Shown: positions 26,392 to 35,179 of the stretch, piece after piece
Layout: every line of letters starts with the position of its first letter
Numbering within the stretch: the first letter of the stretch is position 1
DNA from: an uncultured Christensenella sp.
GTDB taxonomy: Bacteria; Bacillota; Clostridia; Christensenellales; Borkfalkiaceae
Assembly: GCA_910583545.1 (NCBI GenBank)
Contig: CAJTXM010000011.1
Location: forward strand, 1 to 64,000
Length of the DNA: 64,000 nt
Direction of reading: 5' to 3'
Program-made: the position numbers and the translations under genes
The notes under the pieces: generated by a model
What the model was told of the DNA's origin: nothing
The model's database searches: none
What the model saw: the letters and a program-made list of their open reading frames with translations, nothing else

Positions 26392-26423
26392 GGCACGGCT
26401 GAGTTTTAAAACTCAGCCGTGCC
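26392..26423 (-). terminator. Terminator after engB
   Basis: A 32-nt perfect palindrome, stem GGCACGGCTGAGTTTT, is followed on the minus strand by CATTTTT. It separates the engB-lon-clp unit from the glmM pair. Confidence 0.88.
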
Positions 26424-26432
26424 GGAATTTAA

Positions 26433-27017
26433 TCAGATATTGTCAAGTATACGTTCGATTTTTTCAAGTACGCCGTCAAGCCCCTGACGGGTCTGCGACG
26501 ACGTGACTAATATATCGCTTATTCCGCATTTGTACGAAGTTGCGATTTTCTGTACGCACCTGCCCGTCTGTGCCTTTGAAAGCTTGTCCGCCTTGGTTGC
26601 GATAATCGAGAACGGGATAGTATTGTAATAGAGATATTCAGCCATCTGTATATCGTCCGCGGTAGGTTCGTGACGGATATCGCAGAGCGCGAAAACGTGG
26701 CTTGCGCAGTTTTCTTTGAAAAAATCGTCCAGAAGGTGCGCCCAGCGCTCTTTTTCGGATTTGGAAACCTTGGCAAAGCCGTAACCGGGGAGGTCGGCAA
26801 GCAGAAACAAGCCGAAGTCGAAATAGTTTACAAGCCTTGTTCTGCCCGGATCTTTGGAAACTTTGGCAAGTTTGCCCTTGTTCGCAAGCATATTTATAAA
26901 GCTTGATTTGCCGACGTTGGACTTACCGCAGACGGCGATTACGGGCTTTTCGGATTTTATGAACTGCTTTTTATCCGCCGCGCTTATTATAAACTGCGCA
27001 TTTGTAATTTTTATCAT
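26433..27017 (-). CDS. yihA: Ribosome-biogenesis GTPase EngB (YsxC/YihA)
   Basis: The 194-residue TRAFAC GTPase assists assembly of the 50S ribosomal subunit. G1 is GKSNVGKSSFIN, G3 is DLPGYGFAKVS and G4 is TKADKL. Length and motif spacing match the family. It lies 70 bp downstream of lon, the usual place of engB in many Firmicutes, and ends at a strong terminator. Confidence 0.94.
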   Translation of the reverse strand: MIKITNAQFIISAADKKQFIKSEKPVIAVCGKSNVGKSSFINMLANKGKLAKVSKDPGRTRLVNYFDFGLFLLADLPGYGFAKVSKSEKERWAHLLDDFFKENCASHVFALCDIRHEPTADDIQMAEYLYYNTIPFSIIATKADKLSKAQTGRCVQKIATSYKCGISDILVTSSQTRQGLDGVLEKIERILDNI

Positions 27018-27036
27018 AAAGTATCCTTCTCACAAA

Positions 27037-27063
27037 TTTTTCGGTACTCGATGCCCCGAAAAA
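27037..27063 (-). terminator. Weak hairpin between lon and engB
   Basis: TTTTTCGG pairs with CCGAAAAA across an 11-nt loop; minus-strand Ts are part of the stem. It may attenuate transcription into engB, but the signal is modest. Confidence 0.4.
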
Positions 27064-27087
27064 CACCGTTAAATATTTATAATGAAA

Positions 27088-29394
27088 CTATATTCCGATT
27101 ATTGCCTGTTTGAAAACTGCGGCGACGTCCGTTACGGGGATAAAATTGATACTGCCCTTGACCGATTCGGGAATCTCTTCCAGATCCTTTTTGTTCTCGG
27201 CAGGAATAATCACGTCGTGAATACCTATCCTGTACGCGGCAAGCGCCTTTTCCTTTAATCCGCCTATCGGCAGAACTTTACCGCGGAGGGTTATTTCGCC
27301 CGTCATTGCAATGCTTTTTTTAACGGGTTTCTGCGTGAACGCCGAAAGTATCGCCGTCGCCATAGTTATGCCTGCGCTCGGTCCGTCCTTCGGCGTTGCG
27401 CCCTCGGGAACGTGGATATGGATATCGGTATTTTCGAACAGTGCGCTGTCGATGCCGTAGCTTTCGCTGTTGGAGCGGATATAGCTTATCGCTGTCCTTG
27501 CGCTCTCTTTCATAACGTCGCCGAGCTTGCCCGTTAAGAGTATATCGCCCTTGCCGTGCATAGTCGAAACTTCGATGGTGAGCGTCGTTCCGCCGACAGC
27601 CGTCCAGGCAAGCCCCGTCGCCGCGCCGACCTCGTCGCATTTCAGCGCCGCGCCCTCTCTGTCGAAACGGGGCGAGCCTAAAATTTCATACAGGTTATTT
27701 TCGTCGACCGCAACGCTTTTCTGTTCTGACGAGGAAAGCTTTACGGCTGCTTTTCTGCAAACGGCGTCTATCTGGCGTTCAAGCCCCCTTACGCCTGCTT
27801 CCATTGTAAATCCGTCGATTATCATATCGACAGCCTTGTCGCTTATAGTAAACTCGCCCTCTTTGAGTCCGTTCGCCTCGCTCCGTTTGGGAACGAGGTA
27901 GCGTTTTGCGATTTCCCTCTTCTCTTCGGGAGTGTAGCCCGTGAGCTCTATTATTTCCATTCTGTCTTTGAGCGGAGCAGGGATAGTATCAAGACTGTTT
28001 GCCGTGGTTATGAACAGCACCTTGCTGAGATCGTACGCAACTTCGATATATCTGTCGACGAAAGCCGAGTTCTGCGCAGGGTCTAAAACCTCTAAAAGCG
28101 CGCCCGCGGGATCGCCCCTTAAATCCGACGAAATTTTATCCACCTCGTCCAGAAGGAACACGGGGTTTATCGAGCCTGCTTTTTTCATTCCGCTTATAAT
28201 ACGACCCGGCATTGCGCCGACGTAAGTCTTTCTGTGACCCCTGACTTCCGCCTCGTCCTTAACTCCGCCGAAGCTCATTCTGACGAATTTTCTTTTCAGA
28301 CTTCCCGCTATCGAGCTTGCGATAGAAGTTTTTCCGACGCCGGGAGGCCCGACGAAACACAGAATAGGCGCGTTCATTCCGCCCGTGCGTTTCAGAACGG
28401 CAAAGTACTCGGTTATTCTCTCCTTGATTTTTTCAAGTCCGTAATGGTCTGCGTTCAGTACCCTGACCGCCTCGGAAAGTTCTTCGGTGTCGTCCGTGCT
28501 CTCGGTCCAGGGGATATCGAGCATCCAGTCGATATACGTTCTCAAAACGTTATAGTCGGGCGACGAAGTCTGCATTCCTTTCATTCTCGAAAGTTCTTTC
28601 AGCGCTTTATTTTCCGCCTCTTCGCTCATTTTCCTGCTTTTTATTTTCTCTTCGAGTTCGTCGCATTCCTGCGCGTCGTCGCCGAGTTCCTTATGAATGG
28701 CTTTGAGCTGTTCGCGAAGATAGTATTCCTTCTGATTTTTGTCAATGCTCTGACGCACCGACGCGTTTATCTTGCGTTCCAGACGCAGAAGTTCAAGCTC
28801 GTCGTTTAAAATTTTGTCGAGCTTTTTGAGTCTTTCAACGGTTATACGGCACTCTAAAAGCTCCTGTTTCTGCTCGGTGCGCAGCTGCATATAATGGCCC
28901 GTCATATTGACGAATTCTTCTGCCGAAGAGCATTTTTCGAGAGCGGTTATGCCCTCTTTGGAAATTCTTCCGTCCGTCGCACCTATGTCTTTTACAATCT
29001 CTTTCGAAGTGCGGAAATACGCCTCTTCGAGAGCGGGATCGCCGTGAACGGGCTTCAATTCCTCGACCGTTGCAATGAACGTACCGTTCTCGCGCCTCAC
29101 CTGTCTTGCGACGGCACGGAAAAGCCCCTCCGCCGTAAGACGGAGACTGCTTCCCGGAAGCTTTGCAATCTGTTTCAATTTTATAACGGTGCCTACCGTG
29201 TAAACGTCGTCGTCGCCGATTTCGTCCTTTTCGGATTCTTTCTGAGCGCAGACGAAGAGTTTTGAATCACCCTCGGTCGCCGCCTTTACCGCGGCAAGCG
29301 AAATCATTCTGCCCACGTCGAAACTTACCGACGTATCGGGAAAAACTACCCTGCCCCTCAATGCAAGAAGGGGATAATCCTGAAAATTCGCCAT
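27088..29394 (-). CDS. lon: ATP-dependent protease Lon
   Basis: The 768-residue LonA protease degrades damaged and regulatory proteins. Order: N-terminal substrate domain (1-200), coiled region, AAA+ module with Walker A GPPGVGKTS (near 350) and Walker B PVFLLDEVDKI, then the serine-lysine protease domain with PKDGPSAGIT (catalytic Ser) and GGLKEKALAAYR (catalytic Lys). Length and motifs are regular. The ATG follows AAGGAG. A terminator-like hairpin separates it from clpX, so lon is fed by read-through or by an undetected promoter in the end of clpX. Confidence 0.97.
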   Translation of the reverse strand: MANFQDYPLLALRGRVVFPDTSVSFDVGRMISLAAVKAATEGDSKLFVCAQKESEKDEIGDDDVYTVGTVIKLKQIAKLPGSSLRLTAEGLFRAVARQVRRENGTFIATVEELKPVHGDPALEEAYFRTSKEIVKDIGATDGRISKEGITALEKCSSAEEFVNMTGHYMQLRTEQKQELLECRITVERLKKLDKILNDELELLRLERKINASVRQSIDKNQKEYYLREQLKAIHKELGDDAQECDELEEKIKSRKMSEEAENKALKELSRMKGMQTSSPDYNVLRTYIDWMLDIPWTESTDDTEELSEAVRVLNADHYGLEKIKERITEYFAVLKRTGGMNAPILCFVGPPGVGKTSIASSIAGSLKRKFVRMSFGGVKDEAEVRGHRKTYVGAMPGRIISGMKKAGSINPVFLLDEVDKISSDLRGDPAGALLEVLDPAQNSAFVDRYIEVAYDLSKVLFITTANSLDTIPAPLKDRMEIIELTGYTPEEKREIAKRYLVPKRSEANGLKEGEFTISDKAVDMIIDGFTMEAGVRGLERQIDAVCRKAAVKLSSSEQKSVAVDENNLYEILGSPRFDREGAALKCDEVGAATGLAWTAVGGTTLTIEVSTMHGKGDILLTGKLGDVMKESARTAISYIRSNSESYGIDSALFENTDIHIHVPEGATPKDGPSAGITMATAILSAFTQKPVKKSIAMTGEITLRGKVLPIGGLKEKALAAYRIGIHDVIIPAENKKDLEEIPESVKGSINFIPVTDVAAVFKQAIIGI

Positions 29395-29421
29395 AATTTA
29401 CTCCTTGGTCAACGTAAAAAT

Positions 29422-29448
29422 AAAGCGCCGTAAATAAATCGGCGCTTT
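29422..29448 (-). terminator. Hairpin terminator between clpX and lon
   Basis: AAAGCGCCG pairs with CGGCGCTTT (9-bp stem, 9-nt loop); TTTATTTTT follows on the minus strand. It probably ends or attenuates the tig-clpP-clpX message. Confidence 0.75.
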
Positions 29449-29457
29449 CTGTATCGG

Positions 29458-30684
29458 TTATGCCGTCTCTTCGTAAATCAGCTTTGGCTCCGCATTGCTG
29501 GTCACGCATTCTTTGGTAACGACTACTTCTTTTATATTTTTTTCGGAAGGGAGCTTATACATAACCGAAGTCATAAAGCTCTCTATTATCGTCCGCAACC
29601 CTCTTGCGCCTGTCTTTAATCGGATTGCCGTATTCGCAATTTCACGCACTGCGCCGTCCTCGACCGTGAGTTTTACCCCGTCCATCGCAATGAGTTTCTG
29701 ATACTGTTTTATAATAGCGTTTTTGGGCTGGGTCAGAATATTGACGAGGGCGTCCTCGTTCAGAGGGTGCAGACTTACGACGATGGGAACGCGTCCGACG
29801 AATTCGGGAATGAGCCCGAAAGAGGTCAGATCCTGAGGCTTTACGTCCGACAGCATATCGTAAGTATCGCCGTCGCCGTTTTTGACCGAACCGCCGAAGC
29901 CGAGAGTCGTATTGTCCTTGCGCTTCTGAACTATCTTGTCAAGTCCGACAAAAGCGCCTCCGCAGATAAATAAAATATTGGTCGTGTCTATTCTCAGACA
30001 TTCCTGCTGGGGGTGCTTTCTTCCGCCCTGAGGGGGAACGTTGGCAACGGTGCTTTCTATTATTTTCAAAAGCGCCTGCTGAACGCCCTCGCCCGAAACG
30101 TCGCGCGTTATCGACACGTTTTCGCTCTTCCTTGCAATCTTGTCGATTTCGTCGATATAAATTATGCCGTGTTCGGCTCTGTCTATATCGTAGTCGGCGT
30201 TCTGTATAAGCTTTAAAAGAATATTCTCCACGTCCTCGCCGACGTAGCCCGCTTCGGTCAGAGTGGTGGCGTCGGAAGACGCGAACGGCACGTTTAAAAT
30301 TTTTGCAAGCGTTCTCGCAAGCAAAGTTTTTCCGCAACCCGTAGGACCTAATAAAAGTATGTTGCTCTTCTCTATTTCGACGTCGTCGTCCTCTGCGGTT
30401 TCGAGAGTATTGTTTATACGTTTATAGTGGTTATAAACCGCAACGGATAAAACTTTCTTCGCCTCGTCCTGTCCGACGATATACCTGTCGAGTTCCGCCT
30501 TTATCTCGTCGGGCTTTTTCAAAGGCACAGCCTCGTCCGACTTGGGATTGCAGAGTTCGTCTATCATATCGTTGCATATAATCACGCACTCGTCGCATAT
30601 GCACGCTCCGTCCTGTCCGTTTATGAGACGGGCGACTTTATCTTCCGATTTACCGCAAAATGAACAAAATCTTTTTTCTTTCAA
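29458..30684 (-). CDS. clpX: Clp protease ATPase subunit ClpX
   Basis: ClpX unfolds proteins and feeds them to ClpP. The N-terminal C4 zinc-binding domain (CSFCGK...CICDEC) is followed by AAA+ Walker [14 protein letters not shown], Walker [12 protein letters not shown] and the sensor and C-terminal region. I place the start at TTG 30684, giving 408 residues that begin (M)[17 protein letters not shown] lies just upstream and the length then fits the family. A frame open to 30759 would add 25 residues with no counterpart in known ClpX. The gene follows clpP but is separated from it by about 200 bp of palindromic sequence. Confidence 0.95.
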   Translation of the reverse strand: MKEKRFCSFCGKSEDKVARLINGQDGACICDECVIICNDMIDELCNPKSDEAVPLKKPDEIKAELDRYIVGQDEAKKVLSVAVYNHYKRINNTLETAEDDDVEIEKSNILLLGPTGCGKTLLARTLAKILNVPFASSDATTLTEAGYVGEDVENILLKLIQNADYDIDRAEHGIIYIDEIDKIARKSENVSITRDVSGEGVQQALLKIIESTVANVPPQGGRKHPQQECLRIDTTNILFICGGAFVGLDKIVQKRKDNTTLGFGGSVKNGDGDTYDMLSDVKPQDLTSFGLIPEFVGRVPIVVSLHPLNEDALVNILTQPKNAIIKQYQKLIAMDGVKLTVEDGAVREIANTAIRLKTGARGLRTIIESFMTSVMYKLPSEKNIKEVVVTKECVTSNAEPKLIYEETA

Positions 30685-30713
30685 GAAAACCTCACAAAAA
30701 ATTTCGGCTATTC

Positions 30714-30830
30714 TGCGCAATTCGCTATGCTGCACGAGCAATAGCGACGCTTTGCGCACCTTATATGTAAAATGTTTCAGATTATAAGGCGCAAAGGCGC
30801 AGTTATGCGCAAATTGTGTGCGCTGGCGCA
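30714..30830. repeat. Palindromic intergenic sequence between clpP and clpX
   Basis: This gap contains TCGCTAT/ATAGCGA (30722-30747) and a larger inverted repeat, CTTTGCGCaCCTTATA (30750-30765) with TATAAGGCGCAAAG (30783-30796). The words ACGAGCA (30734) and CGCAGTTATG (30798) recur in the same order in the region before rnfC (42786 and 42865). It may belong to an intergenic repeat family or act as a stem in the clp message. Confidence 0.5.
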
Positions 30831-30891
30831 GGGAAGCCCTGCTTACGCCGTAATATATTCTAAAACACCTGCCGCTTGCAACTACTCACTT

Positions 30892-31488
30892 CTATCTTTT
30901 ACTGAATACTTTATCGATTAAACCGTATTCCATAGCCTCGTCGGCGGACAGATAATTGTCTCTGTCGGTATCGTGTTCTATCTGAGCGAGCGGTTTGCCC
31001 GAATTTTTGGCAAGTATTTCGTTGAGTTTGCGTTTGGTTTTTAAAATGTGTTCCGCCGCAATCTTGATATCGCTTGCCTGACCCTGCGCTCCGCCCAGAG
31101 GTTGATGTATCATAATTTCGCTGTTGGCAAGCGCAAAGCGTTTGCCCTTCTGTCCGCTGGAAAGAAGGAACGCACCCATCGACGCAGCCATACCTATACA
31201 TATCGTCGAAACGTCGCACTTGATGTAATTCATCGTATCGTAAATCGCAAGTCCTGCGGAAACGGATCCGCCGGGGCTGTTAATATACAGCGATATATCT
31301 TTCTGCGGATCTTTTGCTTCCAGATATATAAGCTGAGCTACGACCGTGTTTGCAACCGCGTCGTCTATCTCTCCGCTTAAAAATATGATTCTGTCCTCTA
31401 AAAGACGGCTGTAAATATCGTACGAACGCTCGCCTCTCGAAGTCTGTTCGACTATATAGGGGACTAATGCTCCTCTCTCCTTACGCAT
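30892..31488 (-). CDS. clpP: Clp protease proteolytic subunit ClpP
   Basis: The 198-residue serine peptidase forms the ClpP barrel that works with ClpX. The catalytic serine is in [11 protein letters not shown], the histidine in MIHQPLGG and the aspartate in DTDRDN. The N-terminus ([22 protein letters not shown]) and length are typical. It starts 3 bp after tig with AAGGAG upstream, so tig and clpP are cotranscribed. Confidence 0.97.
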   Translation of the reverse strand: MRKERGALVPYIVEQTSRGERSYDIYSRLLEDRIIFLSGEIDDAVANTVVAQLIYLEAKDPQKDISLYINSPGGSVSAGLAIYDTMNYIKCDVSTICIGMAASMGAFLLSSGQKGKRFALANSEIMIHQPLGGAQGQASDIKIAAEHILKTKRKLNEILAKNSGKPLAQIEHDTDRDNYLSADEAMEYGLIDKVFSKR

Positions 31489-31491
31489 TTA

Positions 31492-32949
31492 TTACTCCTT
31501 ATTTTCTTTTTTTGCCGACGGCTTTTTTGCCGTGGTTTTCTTTTCGGCTCCGTCTTTTGCGTCAGCCGTTTTTTTCGCCGCGGCGGGTTTCTTAGCCGCA
31601 GTTTTCTTTTCGGTTTCGCTCTTTGCAGCCGTCTTCTTTACGGCAGGCTCTGCGCCCTCGGCGTAAAGCTCGTTGTTTGCTTTGAGGAAATCGAACATTT
31701 TGGTTATGACTATGTCGCTTGCGATATATTCGAACTGACGGGGCTTCATATCCTTTTTGTATTCTTCCGCAGTCTTATCGACAGACTTTGCCTGCTCGGC
31801 AATCTTTGCTTCGATTTCGCTCTCTTCCGCGATAAAGCCCTTTTCGCTTACTATCTTGTCGATGACAAGCTGGTTCAAAACTCTCGGCTCTGCCTGAGAT
31901 TTAAACTGCGAACGGAACTGGTCCAGAGTCATCTGCATATACGAAAGATAGTCATCAAGCTTTAAGCCCTGATACATAAGACGCATTTCGAAGTCGCGTA
32001 CGAGCTTGTCGATTTCGCTCTCTATCATAGCGTCGGGAATAACGCATTTTGCGCCCTTTGCGATAGTTTCGAGTATGCTGTTTTCGGTTTCGTCCCTGCC
32101 GCGGTCAGCCATATTCCTTTCAAGGCGTTCCCTGACTTTTTTCTTATAGTCCGCGACCGTCTCGGCGCCTGCGTGGGCTTTGACGAATTCGTCGGTGAGT
32201 TCGGGGTAGACCTTTTCGGTTATCTTGTTCACCTTAATTGCGAAAACGGCGTCCTTGCCCTTTAAATTATCCGCCTGATAATCGTCGGGGAAACGGACCG
32301 TTATATCTCTGTTTTCGCCCTTTTTCATTCCGACGACCTGCTCTTCGAAGCCCTTTATGAACGCTCCGCTTCCTAAAACGAGGTCATACTCTTCAGCGGT
32401 ACCGCCGGGGAATTTTTCTCCGTCTACGCTTCCCGAGAAGTCGAGATTGACCTTATCGCCGAGAGTGCAGGCTCTGTCGACTTCCTGATCCTTTGCCTCG
32501 CTTGCAAGAATCTTTTTCGATTCTTCTTCGACGTCGGCATCGGTAACATTATATTCATATTTTCTGATTTTTAAACCTGTGTAAGCATCGATAGTTACTT
32601 CGGGTTTTACGGGAACGACGGCTTTGATAACCACGCCCTCGCCCGCCTTCATATCTTCGAGGTCGAGCTCGGGTTCGCCGACAGCGGTGAAATTGTCCTT
32701 TTCATTTCTTAAAATTTCGGGATAGTGGTTGTTATAAAGAAGATTTAACGCCTCTTCGAAAAACACGCCTTTTCCGTAATAGTTTTCCAAAACGGGCTTG
32801 GGAACTTTGCCCTTTCTGAAACCGGGAACGGAATATTTGCCCCTTACCTTTATATAAGACGCATTGATGGCGTCCTGCCACTCCTGTTCGGTAAAAGCTA
32901 TCGAAAGCTTTATTGTACTCTTTTCGCCGACGGCTTGTGTGTATTTCAT
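31492..32949 (-). CDS. tig: Trigger factor with a lysine/alanine-rich tail
   Basis: The 485-residue ribosome-bound chaperone and prolyl isomerase has the N-terminal ribosome-binding domain with the GFRKGKVPK signature (about 44-52), the FKBP-type PPIase domain (about 165-245; GSGAFIKGFEEQVVGMKKGE) and the helical C-terminal arm. The last 45 or so residues form an unusual low-complexity tail of KTAAKKPAAAKK-type repeats, like histone H1 or some bacterial nucleic-acid-binding tails. Trigger factors usually end near 430-450 residues, so this tail is an addition. It might increase ribosome or RNA contact (inference). Confidence 0.95.
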   Translation of the reverse strand: MKYTQAVGEKSTIKLSIAFTEQEWQDAINASYIKVRGKYSVPGFRKGKVPKPVLENYYGKGVFFEEALNLLYNNHYPEILRNEKDNFTAVGEPELDLEDMKAGEGVVIKAVVPVKPEVTIDAYTGLKIRKYEYNVTDADVEEESKKILASEAKDQEVDRACTLGDKVNLDFSGSVDGEKFPGGTAEEYDLVLGSGAFIKGFEEQVVGMKKGENRDITVRFPDDYQADNLKGKDAVFAIKVNKITEKVYPELTDEFVKAHAGAETVADYKKKVRERLERNMADRGRDETENSILETIAKGAKCVIPDAMIESEIDKLVRDFEMRLMYQGLKLDDYLSYMQMTLDQFRSQFKSQAEPRVLNQLVIDKIVSEKGFIAEESEIEAKIAEQAKSVDKTAEEYKKDMKPRQFEYIASDIVITKMFDFLKANNELYAEGAEPAVKKTAAKSETEKKTAAKKPAAAKKTADAKDGAEKKTTAKKPSAKKENKE

Positions 32950-32993
32950 AACGATCTCCTAAAAAATGTATTATATATTTTCGTACGGATAAT

Positions 32994-33021
32994 ATTTTAA
33001 CATAAGTAATAAAAATTGCAA
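32994..33021 (-). promoter_or_regulatory. Promoter of tig-clpP
   Basis: Minus-strand TTGCAA, 16-bp spacer and TAAAAT give a leader of about 40 nt before the trigger-factor ATG. I see no CtsR- or CIRCE-like operator in the short upstream region. Confidence 0.6.
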
Positions 33022-33032
33022 AGCGTTTTACA

Positions 33033-33061
33033 TTTACTTTTTGTAAAATTTGAACTATAAT
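33033..33061 (+). promoter_or_regulatory. Promoter of rqcH
   Basis: TTTACT, a 17-bp spacer and TATAAT lie about 55 bp before the rqcH start. The promoter is divergent from the tig promoter; the two overlap only in spacer DNA. Confidence 0.65.
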
Positions 33062-33115
33062 ATAATTCGGTAAACCGCAAACTGCGGAACTTAAAAATAA
33101 AAAGAGGGTTGGATT

Positions 33116-34795
33116 GTGCCGCAGGACGCATTTACTTTAAGATATATAGCAAAAGAGCTGAAACAACGGCTTACGGGCGGAAAAATTTCGAAAATAGTTC
33201 AGCCCGACAGAGATAACCTGATATTTATTATATACACCGCAAACGGCAACGTTAAACTCGAAGCCTGCCTTTCGGCTCAGGCTTCGAGACTGTCGCTCAC
33301 CGACGGAGAAACCACCGCTCCGCTCACCGCGCCGAATTTCTGTATGCTTTTGAGAAAGCATTTGCAGAACGCGGAAATACTCGATATAGAACAGCCTGAC
33401 TTCGAGAGGATAATCTACTTCGACTTAAAGTGCGTATCCGATTTTTCCGAAAGCGTTATGCGCCTGTATTTTGAAATTATGGGCAAGTATTCGAACGCTG
33501 TGCTTACGGAAAACGGCGTCATCACGGGCGCGCTGAAAACCACGTCTATCGGCGAAAACACCAAGCGCGTACTCTTCGGCGGAGTCAAATATACCCTTCC
33601 CGAACCGCAGGACAAGTTTCCGCCCGAAGATACGGCGGCTGTCGCCGAAGCATTAAAACGTTACGAAGGGGACAAAGCCGGATTCATAAGCGGAAAAGTC
33701 AAAGGAATATCTTACGCCACCGCGGACGAAATTTCAAATTCCCATAACGGCAATCCTTCGGCGGAGGATATAAAAAATTACGTATTCGGAACCGTGCCCG
33801 CGCCCTGCGTCACCTTTGCGAACGGCGAGCCGAACGACTTTAAAGTGGTTTCCGTTTCGAAGGACAAAAAGGAATTTGACAGCGTGCTCGGCGCGCAGAG
33901 CTATTACTATTCTTATATTACCCGTAAAAAGAAATTCGGCGAAAAGAAAAACAGACTTCTCTCCGCGCTCGATTCGGGAATAAAAAAGATAGATAAAAAG
34001 CTTGCGAATATGCGCGACAAGCTGGAAGAGTGTAAAGATACGGAAATCATCAGACTAAAAGGCGAGCTGATTACCGCGAATATTTACTCCCTTTCAAAGG
34101 GAATGACGGGCTTCGAAGCGGTCAACTATTACGACGAGGACTGCAAAAAAATCACCGTCGCACTCGATAAAACGCTGACCCCGTCGCAGAACGCACAGCG
34201 CTATTTCAAAAAATACGCAAAGCTTAAACGCACGAAACAGAACGTTGACGTTCAGCTTGCCGCCGCAATCGAACAGAAAGATTACCTTAACGGCATACGC
34301 ACGCACGTCTGCACAGCCGAAGAGATTATGGATCTTGAAGAAACCGAACGGGAGCTTGCAGAAAACGGGCTCGTAAAAAAGACCGACAACAGAAAAAAGA
34401 ATCCTGTTTTAACGCCTTACAGGGAGTACCGATTTGAAGGTTTTAAAATTCTTGCAGGCAGAAACAATTTACAGAACGAAAGACTGACAAAGAGTCTTTC
34501 GCCGAACGATCTCTGGCTTCACACACAGAAATACCACTCTTCCCACGTCGCCGTCATTACGGAAGGCAGAGCCGTTCCCGACAGCGTTATAAAGACCGCT
34601 TCGGAAATCTGCGCATACTATTCCGAAGGCAGGAACGGCGGAAAAGTTCCCGTGGACTACACGCTTAAAAAATTCGTTAAAAAACCGCCCGCCTCGAATA
34701 CGGGTTTCGTAATATATACAGACTATAAAACCGCGCTGGCAACCCCGTGCGCACATACTGAAATTTCGGAGGAAAACAATGGAAAACGAAAATAA
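33116..34795 (+). CDS. rqcH: Ribosome quality-control protein RqcH (NFACT family)
   Basis: This 559-residue NFACT protein is the bacterial homologue of Rqc2. It binds stalled 50S subunits and directs C-terminal alanine tailing. The order is NFACT-N (1-200, starting FTLRYIAKELKQRLTGGKI), HhH and coiled-coil region (about 280-400), and NFACT-R near 440-540 with the hallmark DLWLHTQKYHSSHVAV. The start is GTG, with AGAGGG upstream. The annotation FbpA/fibronectin-binding protein has been used for the same family. It is followed by a small membrane protein gene that overlaps it by 17 nt. Confidence 0.94.
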   Translation: MPQDAFTLRYIAKELKQRLTGGKISKIVQPDRDNLIFIIYTANGNVKLEACLSAQASRLSLTDGETTAPLTAPNFCMLLRKHLQNAEILDIEQPDFERIIYFDLKCVSDFSESVMRLYFEIMGKYSNAVLTENGVITGALKTTSIGENTKRVLFGGVKYTLPEPQDKFPPEDTAAVAEALKRYEGDKAGFISGKVKGISYATADEISNSHNGNPSAEDIKNYVFGTVPAPCVTFANGEPNDFKVVSVSKDKKEFDSVLGAQSYYYSYITRKKKFGEKKNRLLSALDSGIKKIDKKLANMRDKLEECKDTEIIRLKGELITANIYSLSKGMTGFEAVNYYDEDCKKITVALDKTLTPSQNAQRYFKKYAKLKRTKQNVDVQLAAAIEQKDYLNGIRTHVCTAEEIMDLEETERELAENGLVKKTDNRKKNPVLTPYREYRFEGFKILAGRNNLQNERLTKSLSPNDLWLHTQKYHSSHVAVITEGRAVPDSVIKTASEICAYYSEGRNGGKVPVDYTLKKFVKKPPASNTGFVIYTDYKTALATPCAHTEISEENNGKRK

Positions 34796-35063
34796 AAACG
34801 GCAACGGACAATACGTTTACGCCTATATCGCAATAGGGCTGATAATCGTAGGCGCAATCGCTCTCGGCGTATCGTTTACGGTACTCGGCGTGTATGCGCT
34901 GATAGCTTCTATGCTGTCTGAAATAGCGGCGATGACGTTCGTCAACCTGCAAAAGCGCAGGCAAGATTTAAAGTGGCTTATCTATCTGAAAATTGCCGCT
35001 TATATACTCTTCGGCGCGGCTCTTCTGATTTTCGTCGGAGGAACGGTGTGGTCTGCCGAATAG
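34779..35063 (+). CDS. Small two-helix membrane protein
   Basis: The 94-residue protein has two hydrophobic segments (about 11-50 and 70-90) separated by a basic loop (NLQKRRQDLKW). It overlaps the end of rqcH by 17 nt, and the region GGAGGAAAACAATGG supplies a strong ribosome binding site, so it is probably translated. I do not recognise a family. The link to rqcH may be only operonic. Confidence 0.75.
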   Translation: MENENKNGNGQYVYAYIAIGLIIVGAIALGVSFTVLGVYALIASMLSEIAAMTFVNLQKRRQDLKWLIYLKIAAYILFGAALLIFVGGTVWSAE

Positions 35064-35092
35064 CACGAAAATTAATTTTAAAGACGCTGAAT

Positions 35093-35131
35093 AAGTGAAA
35101 GAGTCGGGTAAAATACCCGACTCTTTCACTT
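35093..35131. terminator. Terminator between rqcH unit and Sel1 unit
   Basis: An 18-bp perfect stem (AAGTGAAAGAGTCGGGTA with its complement) around an AAA loop. It lies between convergent units. The plus-strand T-run is poor, but the stem is very strong. Confidence 0.75.
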
Positions 35132-35179
35132 GTTACCGCTATTTGTTTTTCCGTTCGGCAAACGATTAGAGGTTTGCCG

